The notes under the pieces were generated by a model, which was not told where the DNA came from, made no database searches, and saw nothing but the letters and a program-made list of their open reading frames with translations. From assembly GCA_019114645.1 (NCBI GenBank), contig DXFC01000025.1, positions 1 through 9,250 of the forward strand: a stretch of DNA of 9,250 nt, read 5' to 3'. Every line of letters begins with the position of its first letter. The first letter of the stretch is position 1. The DNA is from Candidatus Halomonas stercoripullorum (GTDB taxonomy: Bacteria > Pseudomonadota > Gammaproteobacteria > Pseudomonadales > Halomonadaceae). Below are positions 6,518 to 9,250 of this stretch, one piece after another. The translations under genes and the position numbers were made by a program.

Positions 6518-7666
6518 TCAGGGCTTCATATCTTCGAAGAACTTCTTCACACCGTCGAAGAAGCCGCTCTTCTTGGGTGAATGGTGGGCGCTGTTGCTGC
6601 CGCCCAGGCTCTCCTGCAGCTGGCGCAGCAGGGCCTTCTGCTCTTCGCTGAGGTTGACCGGTGTTTCCACTACCACACGGCACAGCAGGTCTCCCGGCGG
6701 ACCACCGCGTACCGGCTTGACCCCCTTGCCGCGCAAACGGAAGAGTTTGCCGGTCTGGGTTTCGGCGGGGATCTTGAGCTTGACGCGACCATCCAGAGTC
6801 GGCACTTCCAGCTCGCCACCAAGTGCGGCATCCACAAAGTTGATCGGCACTTCACACTGTAGGTGCTTGCCATCACGCTGGAAGATATGGTGCGGCTTGA
6901 TCGACACCTGGACGTAGAGGTCGCCAGGCGGGCCGCCGTTGACACCGGACTCCCCCTCACCATTCAGGCGTATGCGATCCCCGGTATCCACTCCGGCAGG
7001 AATCTTCACCGACAGGGTACGGGTCTCGCGTACGCGGCCTTCACCGTGACACTTGTGGCACGGCACCTTGATATGCTCTCCGCTACCGCTACAGGTGGGG
7101 CAGGTTTGCTGTACCGCGAAAAAGCCCTGCTGCATGCGTACCTGACCATGGCCGCTACAGGTGGGGCAGGTCTCTTTGGTCGAGCCCGGCTCGGCACCCG
7201 CCCCGTCACAGCGGTCGCATTCGATATGGCGCGGCACACGAATATCTACCGAAGTACCGGCAACGGCACTCTCCAGGTCGAGCTCCAGGTTGTAGCGCAG
7301 GTCACTGCCACGCTGGGGGGCATTGGGATTGCGCCGACCCGAGCCGCCGAAGATATCGCCGAACACGTCGCCGAAAATATCACCGAAGCCGCCGGCTCCG
7401 GCACCACCAAAGCCACCACCACCAAAGCCGCCTGCCTGTCCATCCACCCCGGCATGGCCGAATTGGTCATAGGCCGCCCGCTTCTCGCTATCGGAAAGAA
7501 CTTCGTAGGCTTCCGTCACCTCACGAAACTTTTCCGCCGCACTTTCATCATCCGGGTTACGGTCCGGGTGATGCCGCTGCGCCAAGCGTCGATACGACTT
7601 CTTGATCTCTTTGAGATCGGCCCCACGCTCGACGCCGAGTACTTCGTAATAATCGCGTTTGGACAT
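6518..7666 (-). CDS. dnaJ: Chaperone DnaJ (Hsp40, type I)
   Basis: DnaJ delivers unfolded clients to DnaK and stimulates its ATPase. The 382 residues (376 in E. coli) show every type I domain in order. The J domain (1-70) has HPD at 33-35. The Gly/Phe-rich linker covers about 69-110, with repeated GDIFGD and GDVFGD units. The zinc-binding domain has all four CxxCxGxG motifs: CDRCDGAG (150), CPTCSGHG (167), CPTCSGSG (189) and CHKCHGEG (203). The C-terminal client-binding and dimerisation region follows. The start at 7666 gives the conserved MSKRDYYEVLGV. The frame stays open 18 codons further to an ATG at 7720, but that extension is unlike the family. AGGAGG (7678-7683) is 11 nt from the chosen ATG, slightly far, and an out-of-frame ATG lies between. 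It follows dnaK by 104 bp with a hairpin in the gap. The identification is certain. Confidence 0.98.
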   Translation of the reverse strand: MSKRDYYEVLGVERGADLKEIKKSYRRLAQRHHPDRNPDDESAAEKFREVTEAYEVLSDSEKRAAYDQFGHAGVDGQAGGFGGGGFGGAGAGGFGDIFGDVFGDIFGGSGRRNPNAPQRGSDLRYNLELDLESAVAGTSVDIRVPRHIECDRCDGAGAEPGSTKETCPTCSGHGQVRMQQGFFAVQQTCPTCSGSGEHIKVPCHKCHGEGRVRETRTLSVKIPAGVDTGDRIRLNGEGESGVNGGPPGDLYVQVSIKPHHIFQRDGKHLQCEVPINFVDAALGGELEVPTLDGRVKLKIPAETQTGKLFRLRGKGVKPVRGGPPGDLLCRVVVETPVNLSEEQKALLRQLQESLGGSNSAHHSPKKSGFFDGVKKFFEDMKP

Positions 7667-7677
7667 GGGTCCATGCG

Positions 7678-7683
7678 CCTCCT
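7678..7683 (-). promoter_or_regulatory. Ribosome binding site of dnaJ, with long spacing
   Basis: The minus strand has AGGAGG followed by 11 nt before the dnaJ ATG at 7666. An out-of-frame ATG lies only 3 nt after the site, too near for efficient use. The perfect site supports 7666 over the in-frame upstream ATG at 7720. Confidence 0.6.
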
Positions 7684-7712
7684 GGTCTTCACCGCTAGGC
7701 TCAATCTGCGGA

Positions 7713-7749
7713 AACGGCAACGCGGGAGTCGTGCCCCCGCGCTACCGTT
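7713..7749 (-). promoter_or_regulatory. Hairpin in the dnaK-dnaJ intergenic gap
   Basis: On the minus strand AACGG-UAG-CGCGGG pairs with CCCGCG-UUG-CCGUU around a 9-nt loop. This gives 14 pairs in a row, counting U-G, A-U and G-U in the middle. Only a three-U run follows, so it is not a good intrinsic terminator. A stem in this place could trim readthrough, protect the dnaK mRNA 3' end or mark a processing site, lowering DnaJ relative to DnaK. The role is inferred. Confidence 0.6.
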
Positions 7750-7770
7750 ATCCTTGGTTCGCCTAGGCGA

Positions 7771-9250
7771 TTACTGCTTTTTCTGGTCGTCGTTGACTTC
7801 TTCGTATTCAGCGTCGACCACGTCATCGTCCTGCTGGTTGCCGCTCTCGGCCTGCTCACCGCCCGCTTGCTGGGCCGCTTCGGCTTGCTCGGCGTACAGC
7901 TTCTGGGCCAAACTGCCGGACGCTTCGGTCAGCGCATCCAGCTTGGCCTGGATGGCATCCTTGTCATCGCCCTGGAGTGCTTCTTCCAACTCGGCGATGG
8001 CGCTTTCGATGGCCTGCTTCTCTTCGTCGGTCGCCTTGTCGCCGACTTCTTCAAGCGTCTTGCGTGAGGCGTGGATCATGCCGTCGGCCTGGTTGCGCAG
8101 CGCCACCAGCTCTTCGAACCTCTTGTCCTCGTCGGCATGCGCTTCGGCATCGCGCACCATCTGATCGATTTCGTCATCGGAGAGGCCGCTGGAGGCCTTG
8201 ATGACAATCGATTGCTCCTTGCCGGTGGCCTTGTCTTTGGCCGACACGTTAAGGATACCGTTGGCGTCAAGGTCGAACGCCACCTCAATCTGCGGCACGC
8301 CGCGCGGCGCCGGTGGAATATCAGCCAGATCAAAGCGACCCAGCGACTTGTTGCCACTCGCCTGCTTGCGCTCACCCTGCAGCACGTGAATGGTCACGGC
8401 TGTCTGGTTGTCATCCGCCGTCGAGAAGGTCTGGGTCTTCTTGGTCGGGATGGTGGTGTTCTTCTCGATCAGCGGCGTCATCACACCCCCCAGGGTTTCG
8501 ATACCCAGGGTCAGCGGAGTGACGTCGAGCAGCAGCACGTCCTTGACGTCACCGCCCAGTACACCGCCCTGAATCGCCGCACCCACCGCCACGGCCTCAT
8601 CGGCGTTGACATCCTTGCGCGCTTCCTTGCCGAAAAATTCGGCCGCCTTCTGCTGCACCAGCGGCATGCGGGTCTGGCCACCCACCAGGATCACGTCGTC
8701 AATCTCGGAGGCGGACAAGCCGGCATCGGCCAGGGCGGTTTTACACGGCGCCAGGGAGCGCTCAACCAACTCCTCCACCAGCGACTCCAGCTTGGCCCGG
8801 GTTACCTTGACGTTAAGGTGCTTGGGTCCAGTGTTGTCAGCAGTGATGTAGGGCAGGTTGACGTCGGTCTGTTGCGCACTGGACAGCTCGATCTTGGCCT
8901 TTTCAGCCGCTTCCTTAAGCCGCTGCATGGCCAGGTTGTCGCCGCTAAGGTCCATGCCGCTATCGGCCTTGAACTGATCGACCAGATAGTTGATCAGCGC
9001 CATGTCGAAGTCTTCGCCCCCCAGGAAGGTATCACCGTTGGTGGCCAACACTTCGAACTGTGTCTCACCATCAACATCGGCCACTTCGATGATGGAGATA
9101 TCGAAGGTGCCACCACCCAGGTCATACACGGCGATGGTCTTGTCACCACGCGACTTGTCCATGCCGTAGGCCAGCGCAGCCGCGGTGGGCTCGTTAATGA
9201 TGCGCTTGACCTCAAGACCGGCGATACGCCCGGCATCCTTGGTGGCCTGA
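7771..9250 (-). CDS. dnaK: Chaperone DnaK (Hsp70), 5' end beyond window
   Basis: DnaK is the ATP-dependent Hsp70 that binds exposed hydrophobic segments and works with DnaJ and GrpE. The frame is open from the window edge to TAA at 7771 and gives 492 residues beginning QATKDAGRIAGLEVKR, which aligns with E. coli residue 152. About 151 N-terminal residues and the start codon are therefore outside. Visible are the phosphate-2 motif AVYDLGGGTFDIS with the Thr matching E. coli Thr199, LGGEDFD, the adenosine motif ILVGGQTRMP, the interdomain linker DVLLLDVTPL, the substrate-binding beta domain (TIPTKKTQTFSTADDNQ, VTIHVLQGER), the helical lid, and the C-terminal DDDVVDAEYEEV tail followed by a basic end. 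No residue looks aberrant. dnaJ follows by 104 bp. The identification is certain. Confidence 0.99.
   Translation of the reverse strand, partial: QATKDAGRIAGLEVKRIINEPTAAALAYGMDKSRGDKTIAVYDLGGGTFDISIIEVADVDGETQFEVLATNGDTFLGGEDFDMALINYLVDQFKADSGMDLSGDNLAMQRLKEAAEKAKIELSSAQQTDVNLPYITADNTGPKHLNVKVTRAKLESLVEELVERSLAPCKTALADAGLSASEIDDVILVGGQTRMPLVQQKAAEFFGKEARKDVNADEAVAVGAAIQGGVLGGDVKDVLLLDVTPLTLGIETLGGVMTPLIEKNTTIPTKKTQTFSTADDNQTAVTIHVLQGERKQASGNKSLGRFDLADIPPAPRGVPQIEVAFDLDANGILNVSAKDKATGKEQSIVIKASSGLSDDEIDQMVRDAEAHADEDKRFEELVALRNQADGMIHASRKTLEEVGDKATDEEKQAIESAIAELEEALQGDDKDAIQAKLDALTEASGSLAQKLYAEQAEAAQQAGGEQAESGNQQDDDVVDAEYEEVNDDQKKQ

Noticed and set aside
6863..8164. 433-codon plus-strand open frame opposite dnaJ and the end of dnaK
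   Set aside because: In phase with dnaJ codons for most of its length, with a low-complexity product opposite the Gly/Phe region. It is a shadow of dnaJ and dnaK.

Overview
The window is a compact stretch of a GC-rich gammaproteobacterial chromosome. Every supportable gene lies on the minus strand, so the order of transcription is dnaK (5' end outside the window) > dnaJ > DUF2218 gene > EamA/DMT permease > dapB > carA > carB (3' end outside the window). CarB residue numbering runs in register with Escherichia coli through its first half, and the DnaK tail (DDDVVDAEYEEV) is of gammaproteobacterial type. A dnaK-dnaJ-dapB-carA-carB order is the arrangement I know from Pseudomonas and Halomonas relatives. 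From protein flavour and gene order my best guess is a Halomonadaceae-like marine or halophilic bacterium. That is an inference, not a proven assignment. The genes here are ordinary core genes; there is no mobile element, CRISPR array, tRNA, rRNA or phage gene.

Region 7771-9250 holds the C-terminal three quarters of DnaK (Hsp70). Region 6518-7666 holds complete DnaJ (Hsp40). A 104-bp gap with a strong hairpin separates them, and a textbook intrinsic terminator (6449-6486) closes the chaperone unit. Next comes a two-gene unit, a 93-residue DUF2218 protein and a ten-helix DMT permease, overlapping as TTGA and preceded by a weak promoter candidate with an 8-bp direct repeat. This pair sits where dnaJ is followed directly by dapB in Pseudomonas aeruginosa. 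An extended -10 promoter then precedes dapB (lysine/diaminopimelate pathway).

The 308 bp between dapB and carA hold no recognised gene but look like a regulatory leader. They contain five degenerate 15-bp tandem units, then a hairpin with a seven-U tract about 80 nt before carA, then a perfect AGGAGG driving a TTG start for carA. An open frame runs through the hairpin and U tract, in the manner of the pyrBI (pyrL) attenuator of enteric bacteria. CarA (glutaminase subunit) and CarB (synthetase subunit) follow 54 bp apart and together make carbamoyl phosphate for arginine and pyrimidine synthesis.

The most interesting material is non-coding: the carA leader and its 15-bp repeats, the dnaK-dnaJ intergenic hairpin, and the repeat in front of the DUF2218 gene. 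I see no clearly novel multi-gene system. Long plus-strand open frames exist, but they share codon boundaries with the real genes on the other strand and are explained by avoidance of TTA, CTA and TCA codons.
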